Below, piece by piece: positions 10,047 to 20,279 of a stretch of DNA of 64,000 bases. Under the pieces are notes generated by a model that searched no databases, was not told the origin of the DNA, and was given only the letters and a program-made list of their open reading frames with translations. Position 1 is the first letter of the stretch, and every line of letters starts with the position of its first letter. The DNA is from Athripsodes cinereus. Lineage: Eukaryota; Arthropoda; Insecta; Trichoptera; Leptoceridae. The translations under genes were made by a program, and so were the position numbers. Where the stretch lies: NCBI GenBank assembly GCA_947579605.1, contig OX388325.1, positions 1,669,572-1,733,571 of the forward strand, in the 5' to 3' direction.

Positions 10047-12016
10047 GATGTAGTAGAGTGTCTTATTAAAAATGGGGGTGAAGGTATCATAAATGAAAAA
10101 AATAATAATGGAAGCACTGCATTAAATATAGCTGCCCAGAATGGACATAAGGATGTAGTAGAGTGTCTTATTAAAAATGGGGGTGAAGGTTTCAAAAATG
10201 AAAAAAATAATAATGGAAGCACTGCATTACATATAGCTGCCCAGAATGGACATAAGAATGTAGTAGAGTGTCTTATTTAAAATGGGGGTGAAGGTATCAG
10301 TAATGAAAAAAATAATGATGGTAACAATCCATTATATAAAGCTGCCCAGAATGGACATAAGGATGTAGTAGAGTGTCTTATTAAAAATGGGGATGAAGAT
10401 ATCATAAATGAAAAAAATAATGATGGTTGGACTGCATAACATATAGCTGCCCAGAATGGACATAAGGATGTAGTAGAGTGTCTTATTAAAAATGGGGATG
10501 AAGATATCATAAATGAAAAAAATAATGATGATTGGACTGCATAACATATAGCTGCCCAGAATGGACATAAGGATGTAGTAGAGTGTCTTATTAAAAATGG
10601 AGGTGAAGGTATCATAAATGAAAAAAATAATGATGGTTGGACTGCATTACATATAGCTGCCCAGAATGGACATAAGGATGTAGTAGAGTGTCTTATTAAA
10701 AATGGGGGTGAAGGTATCATAAATGAAAAAAATAATGATGGTTGGACTGCATTACATATAGCTGCCCAGAATGGACATAAGGATGTAGTAGAGTGTTTTA
10801 TTAAAAATGGGGGTGAAGGTATCATAAATGAAAAAAATAATGATGGTTGGACTGCAATACATAAAGCTGCCAAGAATGGACATAAGGATGTAGTAGAGTG
10901 TCTTATTAAAAATGGGGTTGAAGGTATCATAAATGAAAAAATTAATGATGGTAACAATCCATTATATAAAGCTGCCTAGAATGGACATAAGGATGTAGTA
11001 GAGTGTCTTATTAAAAATGGGGGTGAAGTATCATAAATGAAAAAGAAAACGATGGTTGGACTGCATTACATATAGCTGCCCAGAATGGACATAAGGATGT
11101 AGTACAGTGTCTTATTAAAAATGGGGGTGAAGGTATCATAAATGAAAAAGAAAATGATGGTTGGACTGCATTACATAAAGCTGCCCAGAATGGACATAAG
11201 GATGTAGTAGAGTGTCTCATTAAAAATGGGGGTGAAGGTATCATAAATGAAAAAAATGATGGTTTGACTGCATTACATATAGCTGCCCAGAATGGACATA
11301 AGGATGTAGTAGAGTGTCTTATTAAGAATGGGGGTGAAGGTATCATAAATGAAAAAGATAATGATGGTTGGACTGCATTACATATAGCTGCCCAGAATGG
11401 ACATAAGGATGTAGTAGAGTGTCTTATTAAAAATGGGGATGAAGGTATCATAAATGAAAAAAATAATAATGGAAGCACTGCATTACATATAGCTGCCCAG
11501 AATGGACATAAGGATGTAGTAGAGTGTCTTATTAAAAATGGGGGTGGAGGTATCATAAATGAAAATGAAAATGATGGTTGGACTGCATTACATAAAGCTG
11601 CCCAGAATGGACATAAGGATGTAGTAGAGTGTCTTATTAAAAATGGGGGTGAAGGTATCATAAATGAAAAAGAAAATTATGGTTGGACTGCATTACATAT
11701 AGCTGCCCAGAATGGACATAAGGATGTAGTAGAGTGTCTTATTAAAAATGGGGGTGAAGGTATCATAAATGAAAAAGAAAATGATGGTTGGACTGCATTA
11801 CATATAGCTGCCCAGAATGGACATAAGGATGTAGTAGAGTGTCTTATTTAAAATGGGGGTGAAGGTATCATAAATGAAAAAGAAAATGATGGTTGGACTG
11901 CATTACATAAAGCTGCCCAGAATGGACATAAGTATGTAGTAGAGTGTCTTATTAAAAATGGGGAAGAAGGTATCATAAATGAAAAAAATAATGATGGTTG
12001 GACTGCATTACATATA
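10047..12016 (+). pseudogene. Ankyrin-repeat segments 9-12 up to the LINE insertion
   Basis: The frame that ended at 10046 goes on but meets nonsense codons at 10278-10280 (AAA to TAA), 10437-10439 and 10542-10544 (TTA to TAA), and 10977-10979 (CAG to TAG). A 1-bp deletion near 11030 then gives TAA 11034-11036. In the new frame 11036-11851 is open (816 bp, about eight repeats, one unit 3 bp shorter), ending with AAA-to-TAA at 11849-11851. Ankyrin code then runs to 12016, where a LINE has inserted inside the codons TALHI. The density of stops is highest here. Confidence 0.5.
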
Positions 12017-13565
12017 TATATATAATGAGTTACAATCCATTGGATTGGTCTGCAACGAGTTTTGTCTTTCTTCTCCATTCCTCCCTATTCTCAGCCAGTC
12101 TTTTCAGCTCTACGTATGAGCCACAATTCATGTCCCTCTTCAGTTGGTCCATATTCGCATCTCTGGGCCGGCCTCTGCCAATTGTGCCCTCGGTCCAACC
12201 CTCCGCGATGGCGATGAGGAGTCCTGGGTGCCTGATGTTGTGGCCAATCCAGTTAGCTCGTTGTTGGCTGATCCTCTTAAGGAGTTGCCTTTTTTCGCCT
12301 TCCCTGTTTAATACTTCTTCGTTTTCGACTTGTTCCGACCAATGGATCTTCAGCATGCGTCTGTAGCACCACATCTCAAAGGCCGCCAACCGTCCGCTTT
12401 CACTCTTGCTGATGGTCCACGTCTCACATCCATAAAGCAAAATGCTCCATACGAAAGCTTTAGTAAGGTTCTTCCTTACGCTTAAATCAATGTTTGGGGA
12501 TTCCAATATTTTAGACTTTTTGTTAAAGGCAATCCTTGCCTGGTTTATTCTGCTCACAATTTCTGATTTGGAGCGTCCATCCTGGTTTATTCTGCTGCCC
12601 AAGTACACAAACTCTTTTACTTGTTTGATGCTCACTCCGTTTATGGCAATTTTCGCAGTCGTTTCCTCCCTTCCAACGACCATACATTTTGTTTTGTCTT
12701 TATTAATTTTCATGTTGTACTTTGACAGCAGTGTGCTTTCCATTTTTTTGTAAGGCTTCGTTCAGTTCTATCTCGGAGTCTGCGAGCAGGGCTATATCAT
12801 CAGCATATCGAATCATGTCGACCTTTTTCCCATTTATTTTTACTCCTGTCCAGTTCTTCATTTCTTTTCTCAATTCATCAATAGCTCGCTGTATGTAGCA
12901 GTTAAAGAGTGCTGGCGACATTGAGCATCCCTGTCTTACACCTTGTTCTACCCTCGCTTCTGCGCAGCTCTCTCCGCTTTTAATTACGGCCATTTCGTTC
13001 TTATATAGGCTCCAGATTGCTCTTCTGTCTTTGTAACTCATTCCTATTTCGTTTAGGATGTTAAAAAGTTGTTCCCATTCTACTTTATCGAATGCCTTTT
13101 CTTGGTCGATGAATGCTATATATGTGTTTCTATTTACAGTTATTCTCTTTTCAAGAACAAGTCTTAGACTGAGAATCGCATCTCTTGTATCTGTCTCTTT
13201 GCGGAATCCAAAATGATCTTCTGAAAGTGTTTCGTTGATTTTACTTTCCGCCCTTTTCATTATAATGTTGGTGAGTATCTTAGAAGCGTGTGATATCATG
13301 CTTAATGTTCTGTGTTGTTCGCACTTTGTCGTACCTGTTTTCTTAGGTAGCGCTCGTATCAGACATTTGGCAAAGTCTTCAGGTATTTCTCCTGTGTCAT
13401 ATATTTTGCAGACAAGCTTAAACAGCGTGTTAAGCATGCCGCTTCCTGCGCATTTAAGCAGCTCTGATGGAATTAGGTCAATACCTGGTGCTTTGCCGTC
13501 TCTCAATTTTGATAATGCAATATCAAATTCACTTCTTAAGATATCATCTCCATTATTTTCTTCGT
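12017..13565 (-). mobile_element. 5'-truncated LINE inserted in the ankyrin array
   Basis: A non-LTR retrotransposon inserted in the minus orientation. The 11-bp sequence CATTACATATA from the ankyrin unit flanks it on both sides (12006-12016 and 13566-13576), which is a target-site duplication. The 3' end is a TA-rich tail at the left edge (12017-12024). The 5' end is cut off at the start of the reverse transcriptase domain, as is usual for LINEs. Because the ankyrin unit resumes exactly after it, the insertion is later than the array. Confidence 0.9.
12030..13565 (-). pseudogene. LINE reverse transcriptase (partial, frameshifted)
   Basis: Reads from the 5' boundary as ...SKLRDGKAPGIDLIPSELL, then motif A FIDQEKAFDKVEW, motif B RQGCSMSPALF and motif C YADDIALLADS, and on to the C-terminal region with LLYGCETWTISKSESGRLAA, FEMWCYRRMLKIHW and RGRPRDANMDQLKRD. 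That C-terminus is typical of the RTE-like 'endonuclease-reverse transcriptase' proteins common in arthropod genomes; the clade is my inference. The two pieces (12703-13565 and 12030-12743) are joined by a 1-bp change in a run of A's near 12740. The endonuclease is missing. The stop is near 12030. Confidence 0.88.
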
Positions 13566-14609
13566 CATTACATATAGCTGCCCAGAATGGACATAAGGAG
13601 ATAGTAGAGTATATCTTATTAAAATGGGGGTGAAGGTTTCATTAATGTAAAAAATAATAATGGTAGCACTGCATTACATATAACTGCCCAGAATGGACAT
13701 AAGGATGTAGTAGAGTGTGTTATTAAAAATGGGGGTGAAGGTATCATAAATGAAAAAAAGAATAATGGTAGCACTGCATTACATTTAGCTGCCCAGAATG
13801 GACATAAGGATGTAGTAGAGTGTCTTTTTAAAAATGGGGGTGAAGGTATCATAAATGAAAAAAATAATATTGGAAGCACTGCATTACATATAGCTGCCCA
13901 GAATGGTCATAAGGATGTAGTAGAGTGTCTTATTAAAAATGGGGGTGAAGGTATCATAAATGAAAAAGAAAATGATGGTTGGACTCCATTACATATAGCT
14001 GTCCTGAATGGACAAAGCGATAAAGTAGAGTATCTAATTCAAGATTGGGGTGAAGGTATTATAAATGAAAAAAATAATAACTGTTGGACTGCATTACATA
14101 TAGCTGCCCAGAATGGACATAAGGATGTAGTAGAGGGTCTTATTAATAATGGGGGTGAAGGAATCATAAATGAAAAAAAAAATATGGTTGGACTGCATTA
14201 CATATAGCTGCCCAGAATGGACATAAGGATGTAGAAGAGTGTTTTATTAAAAGTGGGGGTGAAGGTATCATAAATGAAAAAAAAAATTATGGTTGGACTT
14301 CATTACTTATAGCTGCCCAGAATGGACAAAAGGATGTAGTAGAGTGTCTTATTAAAAATGGGGGTGAAGGTTTCATAAATGAAAAAGTTAATGATGGTTG
14401 GACCGCATTACATATAGCAGCCTGGGATGGACATAAGGATGTAGTAGAGTGTCTTATTAAAAATGGGGGTGAAGGTATCATTAATGAAAAAAATAATAAT
14501 GGTAGCACTGCATTACATATAGCTGCCAAGAATGGACATAAGGATGTAGTAGAGCGTCCTTTTCAAAATGTGGTTGAAAGTATTATAAATGTTAAAACTA
14601 AAGTAGGTT
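13566..14609 (+). pseudogene. Diverged ankyrin repeats between two transposons
   Basis: About ten units of the array, clearly more diverged than on the left (for example VEYILLKWGEGF, VLNGQSDKVEYLIQDWG, SGGEGI). Frameshifts are present near 13620 and in a lengthened A-run near 14170. The last unit ends in a changed consensus (VVERPFQNVVESIINVKTKV) where a hAT element begins. Greater divergence at the end of a tandem array is what unequal exchange predicts for its border. Confidence 0.6.
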
Positions 14610-15914
14610 TAGGGATTGCAATCCCGCACCGTTTTCAATCCCGCGGGATTTCTGCTGGATTGACTCCAATCCAGCGGAATCCCGCTGGATTATTAAAAAT
14701 TGCAAAAATTACAACATCTTACTGTACATAATTGAATATAACATAAATAACTATACTATCATATATGAATTTGACATAACTAACTATAGGTTCTATTAGT
14801 CTTTAATTTTTCTTACTAATTCATTATCTAATCAATCAAGTGTTATGGAACAAATTTTAAAATATCAAATGAAAAGTCACTTCTCTTTTTAGAAAAATGA
14901 TTTTTAAAAAAATAGCATTAATGGTGTTATCTTCCAAGATACTTCTTAAGGAACTACATATGTAGCCAGCGACCGAAAAGGCTCTTTCTGCCCCCACACT
15001 AATTGTTGGTTAGATACTTGTATTGATAAAGTCGTGCAACAAATTCAAATACTTTTCTTTAACTCCATCACTTTTAAATGCTGCCATTTCTTTTTTCAAT
15101 ATTTTTTCGAAGCATTTCTCTTGTCCAGTTTCTGTCTGTTTAGTGTAATCTTCTTTGTTTTGCTGCATTTCTTATTCCATTTGTAAAGTTAAATTGTTTT
15201 CCACATTCAGAGACTGTTGACAATTATCTGCAATTACATCACCTACAACTACAAATTCTACATTTTGAGCGTCTTCTATAATGACTCGATGTAACATGTT
15301 TTTCATTTCTTGTCGCAACTTATTCTTTTTCGGCATTACAAATATTGAATTGCACGTTTTCTTCTCTAAGTCATATTTTTTGGATGCGGAAAATAAATCA
15401 ACATAGCTGTAATTTCACTGCATCTTTCTTTCACTCTTGCACGCAGCGCCCCGGATAGTACATCGCTTAATACTGTGTCTAGCTTCTCTAAAATAAATCG
15501 AAATGTTATATCTGCCGTTATTAGTGTAGACTCTCTTCTGCATAATACTTTACGACCAATTTAAAGGGCTGCAAACTATCAATCACGTTTTTGATTTTGT
15601 GTGTAAATTTTATGTCAGATGCTATGTCGATGGGATCCTTCTCAATGCAAACTTTGGGACTAAAATCTTTCTAACATATCAAGCAAGCTGTTTTAGCGAG
15701 TGCAGCAATCTAGGATTAAACATAATTCTTTTCCTGTTTCTTCTTTAAGTATTTTTGCAAATATGTGTCATCTTTATTTGGCAACTTTCGGAAAATCTTC
15801 AGTTTGCGGATTCGCACATGCGGATCCGCAAGCATTTGCGGGATCCCGCAGACCCTAAAATTACGCGGATCCCGCTGGATTGCGGGATCCCACTTTGCTG
15901 GATTGCAATCCCTA
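14610..15914 (-). mobile_element. hAT-family element in the ankyrin array
   Basis: Terminal inverted repeats TAGGGATTGCAATCC at both ends. They are flanked by an 8-bp duplication, AGTAGGTT (14602-14609) and AGTCGGTT (15915-15922), one mismatch. An 8-bp duplication and a TAGGG tip fit hAT. Subterminal regions are rich in GGATCCCGC and GGATTGCGGG motifs in both orientations. The element splits an ankyrin unit: the codons for NVKTKV on the left continue as GYTALHIAAWNG on the right. Confidence 0.85.
14920..15560 (-). pseudogene. hAT transposase remnant with dimerisation domain
   Basis: On the minus strand I can read ESTLITADITFRFILEKLD followed by TVLSDVLSGALRARVKERCS (about 15440-15540). Further on come KEKYLNLLHDFINTSI, a stop, and then PTISVGAERAFSVAGYICSS at about 14950-15020. 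AERAFS.AG.I...R is the conserved C-terminal hAT dimerisation motif. Stops and frameshifts break the frame, so the element is not autonomous. The zinc finger and most of the catalytic core are missing or unreadable. Confidence 0.75.
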
Positions 15915-15922
15915 AGTCGGTT

Positions 15923-16259
15923 ACACTGCATTACATATAGCTGCCTGGAATGGACATAAGGGTGTAGTAGAGTATCTGGATCAAAATGGGGGTGAAGGTG
16001 TTCTAAATGAAAAAGATAATGATGGTTGGACTGCATTACATATAGCAGCCTGGGAAGGACATAAGGATGTAGTAGAGTATCTAATTCAAGAAGGGAGTAG
16101 AGATATTATAAATGAAAAAAATAATTTTGGTTGGACTGCATTACACATGGCTTCCCAAAATGAACATAAGGATGTAGTAGAGTATCTTATGCAAAATGGG
16201 GGTGAGGTATTATAAATGTGGAAACTAAAGACGGTTTGACTGCATTCGTTTGTTGTTAG
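15923..16259 (+). pseudogene. Last ankyrin repeats and 3' end of the array
   Basis: Three units after the hAT insertion: TALHIAAWNGHKGVVEYLDQ, TALHIAAWEGHKDVVEYLIQ and TALHMASQNEHKDVVEYLMQ. The last shows a 1-bp loss (GGGGGTGAGG). It then reads NVETKDGLTAFVCC and TAG 16257-16259. EYL replaces ECL in all three, so this is the old end of the gene. If the original ankyrin protein had a C-terminus in this window, it is here. Confidence 0.6.
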
Positions 16260-16736
16260 TTGCTAAATTTTGATGTATTATTTTTGCGACATGATTATGT
16301 CTATTAATATATTCAGTTTGAGCGAGAGTAGAACAACCCGAAACTATGTGTTTTATTGTTTCCGGTTTGGCCAGACATTTCCTTTACGAATCATCAATTA
16401 TATTTTGATTTTTTGTGATATATTATTGATATTTTTTTGTATTTATCACCTGATCTTGAATAGCTAACATAAGACCTTCGGTTTCCCCATACAATTCCCC
16501 AATGGTCAACCACCTGTTTGACGCATATTTATCAACATAAGATTGGTTGAGATCATTGAGGTGTCTGGCATGAAGTTCCTTCCTACCCCAAGATTCTAAC
16601 AAAATATTTAAATAATTTAATCGCGGACCGTCATTTAAATTTAAAGGTGTATGATTTTAATCGGCATGTAGTTTTATGTAGTATAGAATTTTATGTATTG
16701 TAGAATTATTTTGTTTGTTCTTAAAAAATGTTTTAA

Positions 16737-17397
16737 CCCTTTCAACATTGCAGGGATATTTAATATCCCAAACATTTTTGAAAAATTATTTCTACGTAAT
16801 TATTGACCCAAAATGTATGGAATATGCGTATTCCAGTAATTTATAGTATTATCTTTATGTTGTGAAGTTATTAGTATAGTAACTGTAGCGTATTAACAGG
16901 TTCATGCCTGTTTAGTGTCAATAGTAGTGTGATAGAGGTGTGATTGCGCAAACATTTTACCTAACATTTCATTCGTTTTACTAATGAAATTATAAAAAAG
17001 AATTACAATATGTCGAGGCAAGTTCAAATTGATGTTATTTTATTAAATATCAATAAAGTGTATGATAATAAATACAAATATTTTATATTTTCTAAGTGTT
17101 GGTATAAAAAAAATCCCAGTAGTATTTTTCGTAGGTGTCGTTTATATCCCAGCAGTAATTTATGGTATGTTTTAGGGGAACGAAGAAATCTAATGAATAA
17201 CTGCTGGGATAAAAATATCCCTACCATAACATACTACAGGGATCTATGCTATCCCAGCTGAAAATCTGAAACCTCCTAAAATAAAAAAAAAATTAAAATA
17301 TTATCAATCATATTTTTATTCCATTTTCTGTAATAAAAAGTACAGACCAGTAAAAATTAATCATTTTCTGAAGAAATAAAATGCAGTGTTGAAAGGG
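16737..17397 (+). mobile_element. piggyBac-like non-autonomous element
   Basis: Bounded by TTAA on both sides (16733-16736 and 17398-17401), with inverted ends CCCTTTCAACATTGCA and TGCAGTGTTGAAAGGG. TTAA target duplication plus a CCC tip is the hallmark of piggyBac. The element is 661 bp, too short for a full transposase. It is inserted in the R2-like LINE ORF, whose codons continue on either side. Confidence 0.85.
17010..17261 (+). CDS. Small ORF inside the piggyBac-like element (83 aa)
   Basis: ATG 17010 begins MSRQVQIDVILLNINKVYDN and stops at 17259-17261. It lies within the TTAA-bounded element, after about 270 bp of non-coding sequence, the position where a piggyBac transposase would begin. 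I do not recognise the protein. It may be a relic of a deleted transposase or chance; the C-terminal half is rich in Cys, Arg and Tyr. Low confidence as a real gene. Confidence 0.2.
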   Translation: MSRQVQIDVILLNINKVYDNKYKYFIFSKCWYKKNPSSIFRRCRLYPSSNLWYVLGERRNLMNNCWDKNIPTITYYRDLCYPS

Positions 17398-17768
17398 TTA
17401 AGGGATTCTATTTGATCATTATGTAAATAGGAAATGTTAACAATTCCTCTTCCTCCTATACTCCTAGGCAGAACCAACCTTTCTTTCGTGGAATTTGGAT
17501 GGTGATATCTATTTTTTGTTAATTGTGTTCTAATAATTCTTTCTAATTTATCTAGATCCGTGTTAGACCATTTTATGATGCCAAATGAGTATGTTAATAA
17601 TAGGATTGCCCAAGCGTTTATTGCTTTTACTATGTTTTTGGCCGATAGATCACATTTAAATAGTTTATTAAGTCTATCTTTAAAATCATTTCTTAATCGA
17701 GTTTTGATTAAAGAGTGATTTAAATTTTTAGATATGTTTAGATATGTTAGTTTTAGATATGTGAAGAT

Positions 17769-20279
17769 ATGTTTAATAATATCCGACAAAAAATTTGTAC
17801 ATTGTATAGGTCTCCTACACTTGACCCTGTCAATGAATTTCTAAATGATTTCGATGATCTGCTATCAAAATATAATAGAATATTATTAGTCGGTGATGTA
17901 AATATTGATTTGCTGGAGAAAAATATTACAACAGCTACCTACAAATCTATCATCTACTCTAATAACTTTAGAATAATTAATAAACTTGACTCGATTGAAG
18001 CCACGAGAGTTACAGATACATCTAGAACAATAATTGATCACATTATTGACAATACACCAAAAATTAAACATGATATTCAACTGATTGACTGGCCTGGATT
18101 GGACCACAAACTAATTAAAATAGAAATGATAAATATTCCCAAAATAAAACAGAAAATGACAGTTCGTCAATTTAAAAGTTTAAACCAAGATGTCTTTAAA
18201 AATAAGGTAGCGGAAAATATTAAAACACTTCGCAAAGATCTAAGCATCGAAAAACTAAGTGATATAATTACTAATGCCAAAATAGCTTCCACTACAACCA
18301 AATTTTATCGTGTTAGAAAAGGTAATGATTGGATGACGTCGGAACTGATACAAAAAATTAACACTCGGAACAAACTATATTCATCATTAAAGTCTCCTGG
18401 CTGTACTGAATCTGACAGAAAGAACTACCAAATGCAAAAAAATTACGTCACTCAAGAAACTAAAAAAGCAAAGAAATTCTATATTGATTCGAAGATCTCA
18501 GCAGCCCAGGGAAACAGTAAAAAGATATGGAAAATAATAAACGAAGTCGTTCACAATCATAATATTCCTAAATCTAATGGGATCGACGAATTAATAACTA
18601 CCCGAGGCAGTGAGCAAAACTCACAGGCTATCGCAGAAGAGATGAACCAATACTTTGCTTCGATTGGAGAAAAACTTTACGAAAATCTCATTAGAAAAGG
18701 TTATCAAATGAGAAACCAAACAGACTCACACAGTAATCCAGTAAGCAGTATTTTTCTTAAACCAACTAATGAAATTGAAATTATAAATATAATAACAAAA
18801 CTAAAAAACTGTTCGTCGTCTGGTTACGACGGCGTCTCAGCGAAAGACCTGAAAAGCCTCCATAGTATCATATCTGAAGTATTATCACAGATTATCAACA
18901 AATGTATGTTAGATGGAAGCTTCCCGGAATGTCTTAAAAAGACAATAATCACTCCGATCCACAAAGCTGGACCAAAAAACGTAACTACGAATTATAGACC
19001 AATAAGTATATTAAGCACATTCAGCAAAATAATTGAAAATGTTTTAAAAACTCGTATTGAGAATTTTATTGAAGGTCATGGTGGTTTCGATCCATATCAA
19101 TACGGGTTCCAAAAAGCCAGTAATACGACTGCTGCGTTGGCTGATGCCTTCAATCACATCAATGAAGAACTGGATCAAGGTAATTACGTAGTGGCAGTAT
19201 TCGTGGATCTCTCCAAGGCTTTTGACACGGTCAACCATGTCACCCTACTTAAACATTTGTATAACCTCGGTATTAGAGGTACAGCTCATGAACTTATCGC
19301 TAGTTACTTAAAAAACAGAACTGTTGTAACTAGAAATAAAAAAAGTCTCAGCCAACCTGAAGTTCTTAACATCGGAGTTCCACAAGGATCGATACTTGGG
19401 CCACTACTTTATCTTCTGTACATTGATAGCCTCAGACGACAGAATCTCTCAGGCAGGTATTTCGTGTATGCAGATGATACACTTCTTATATATAGTAATA
19501 AAGATCCAATCCAGTTAGAAACTACTATTAATGAAGACTTAAACCAATTCGCTTCATGGTTGTTTACGAACTCTCTGACAATCAATGAAAAAAAGACAAA
19601 CTACCTCATACTTAAGCAAAAAAATAAACGGAACATCAGCTTGAAATTACTAATTAATGGCACTTATATAACACAAACAAATAATGTGAGATACTTAGGA
19701 CTTGAAGTTGATAATTCATTAAACTGGTCAGGTCATATACAAAATAAATTAGACCAACTCTCACCACTAGTCGGAGTTATGAGAAGAACGGAGATGTTTA
19801 ACCAAAGCACCAAGAATATGATCTACAACTCATTCATTTTACCACGTATTACATACGGAATGGTAGCTTGGTCTCAGTGCAGTCAAAGGACACGTTCATC
19901 ACTACAACGACTGATGAACAAAGCACTTAAGGTTTTATTTGGATTTCATAAATTTACCAGAACAACGGACCTCTACAAAGCAACTAATAAAGTCAACCTG
20001 GAAGAACTCATCCAAATTGAAAAAATTAAGCATCTGTATAAAATAAAAAAAGGGACGATTAAATCGAATATAAACATAACAACCAACAATGATTTTCATA
20101 GCCACAGGACAAGAGCAATTAATCAATTAAGAACCACGATACCTAGAACTAACCGGAAACGCGATGGATTCTTACATTCGGCAATCCATATGTATAATAA
20201 ACTTCCAGAAACCATAAAAAATGCCAGGAACATTCACATATTTAAAAAAGAAATTCGAAAATACGTAAAGGCGATTTAA
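17769..20279 (+). CDS. LINE ORF2, endonuclease (partial) and reverse transcriptase, CR1/L2-like
   Basis: An uninterrupted 836-codon frame ending in TAA at 20277-20279. The N-terminus lacks the first half of the AP endonuclease; RILLVGDVNIDLL (residues 37-49), TIIDHIIDN and WPGLDHKLI keep its later motifs. The reverse transcriptase follows: NYRPISIL, motif A FVDLSKAFDTVNH (from about 478), motif B GVPQGSILGPLLY (about 536), motif C YADDTLLIYS (567). The C-terminus (LPETIKNARNIHIFKKEIRK) is typical of CR1/L2/Jockey LINEs. The LINE probably starts near 17795 (CTLYRSP); the first residues come from flanking DNA. It is the best preserved ORF in the window, though 5'-truncated. Clade is inferred from motifs only. 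Confidence 0.9.
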   Translation: MFNNIRQKICTLYRSPTLDPVNEFLNDFDDLLSKYNRILLVGDVNIDLLEKNITTATYKSIIYSNNFRIINKLDSIEATRVTDTSRTIIDHIIDNTPKIKHDIQLIDWPGLDHKLIKIEMINIPKIKQKMTVRQFKSLNQDVFKNKVAENIKTLRKDLSIEKLSDIITNAKIASTTTKFYRVRKGNDWMTSELIQKINTRNKLYSSLKSPGCTESDRKNYQMQKNYVTQETKKAKKFYIDSKISAAQGNSKKIWKIINEVVHNHNIPKSNGIDELITTRGSEQNSQAIAEEMNQYFASIGEKLYENLIRKGYQMRNQTDSHSNPVSSIFLKPTNEIEIINIITKLKNCSSSGYDGVSAKDLKSLHSIISEVLSQIINKCMLDGSFPECLKKTIITPIHKAGPKNVTTNYRPISILSTFSKIIENVLKTRIENFIEGHGGFDPYQYGFQKASNTTAALADAFNHINEELDQGNYVVAVFVDLSKAFDTVNHVTLLKHLYNLGIRGTAHELIASYLKNRTVVTRNKKSLSQPEVLNIGVPQGSILGPLLYLLYIDSLRRQNLSGRYFVYADDTLLIYSNKDPIQLETTINEDLNQFASWLFTNSLTINEKKTNYLILKQKNKRNISLKLLINGTYITQTNNVRYLGLEVDNSLNWSGHIQNKLDQLSPLVGVMRRTEMFNQSTKNMIYNSFILPRITYGMVAWSQCSQRTRSSLQRLMNKALKVLFGFHKFTRTTDLYKATNKVNLEELIQIEKIKHLYKIKKGTIKSNINITTNNDFHSHRTRAINQLRTTIPRTNRKRDGFLHSAIHMYNKLPETIKNARNIHIFKKEIRKYVKAI

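Larger units (their letters stand above)
1..16259 (+). repeat. Giant ankyrin-repeat array, about 127 units of 105 bp
   Basis: Tandem 105-bp unit encoding 35 aa with core DGWTALHIAAQNGHKDVVEC, followed by LIKNGGEGIINEKN. TALH..A..GH..VV..L...G is the ankyrin signature; helical ankyrin stacks usually bind other proteins. The spacer is 35 aa rather than the usual 33. The count comes from total length minus two transposons, divided by 105. Units are almost identical from 1 to 12016 and clearly more diverged from 13.6 to 16.26 kb, where the array ends with a short tail and TAG at 16257-16259. The unit contains no methionine codon in the ankyrin frame, so any start must lie left of the window. Several frameshifts and stops interrupt it (see segments). 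It could be one exon of a huge gene, an assembly with homopolymer errors, or an amplified pseudogene; the repeat identity is certain, coding status is not. Confidence 0.95.
16262..17768 (-). pseudogene. Decayed R2-like LINE ORF, split by a piggyBac-like element
   Basis: The minus strand reads LRNDFKDRLNKLFKCDLSAK, AINAWAILLLTYSFGIIKWS, LTKNRYHHPNSTKERLVLPR and SIGGRGIVNI in 17402-17768. It resumes beyond the inserted element with KTFFKNKQNNSTIHKILYYI, a stop, then LLESWGRKELHARHLNDLNQ, WLTIGELYGETEGLMLAIQD (about 16480-16620). This is the linker and C-terminal part of LINEs with a restriction-like endonuclease (R2-like proteins of invertebrates). The distal part (16262-16470) is the same repeat as 31800-32000. 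Multiple stops; not functional. Confidence 0.7.

Noticed and set aside
1..12016. Regular 105-bp spacing as a possible CRISPR array
   Set aside because: Whole unit is coding and nearly constant, with no unique spacers.
12442..12753. Plus-strand frames opposite the LINE (also 11998-12366 and 13235-13633)
   Set aside because: Antisense shadows of the reverse transcriptase.
1..16259. Bacterial endosymbiont origin of the ankyrin gene
   Set aside because: Some endosymbionts have many ankyrin genes, but the array is embedded with eukaryotic LINE and hAT insertions and nothing bacterial lies next to it. Horizontal origin cannot be excluded, only not supported.
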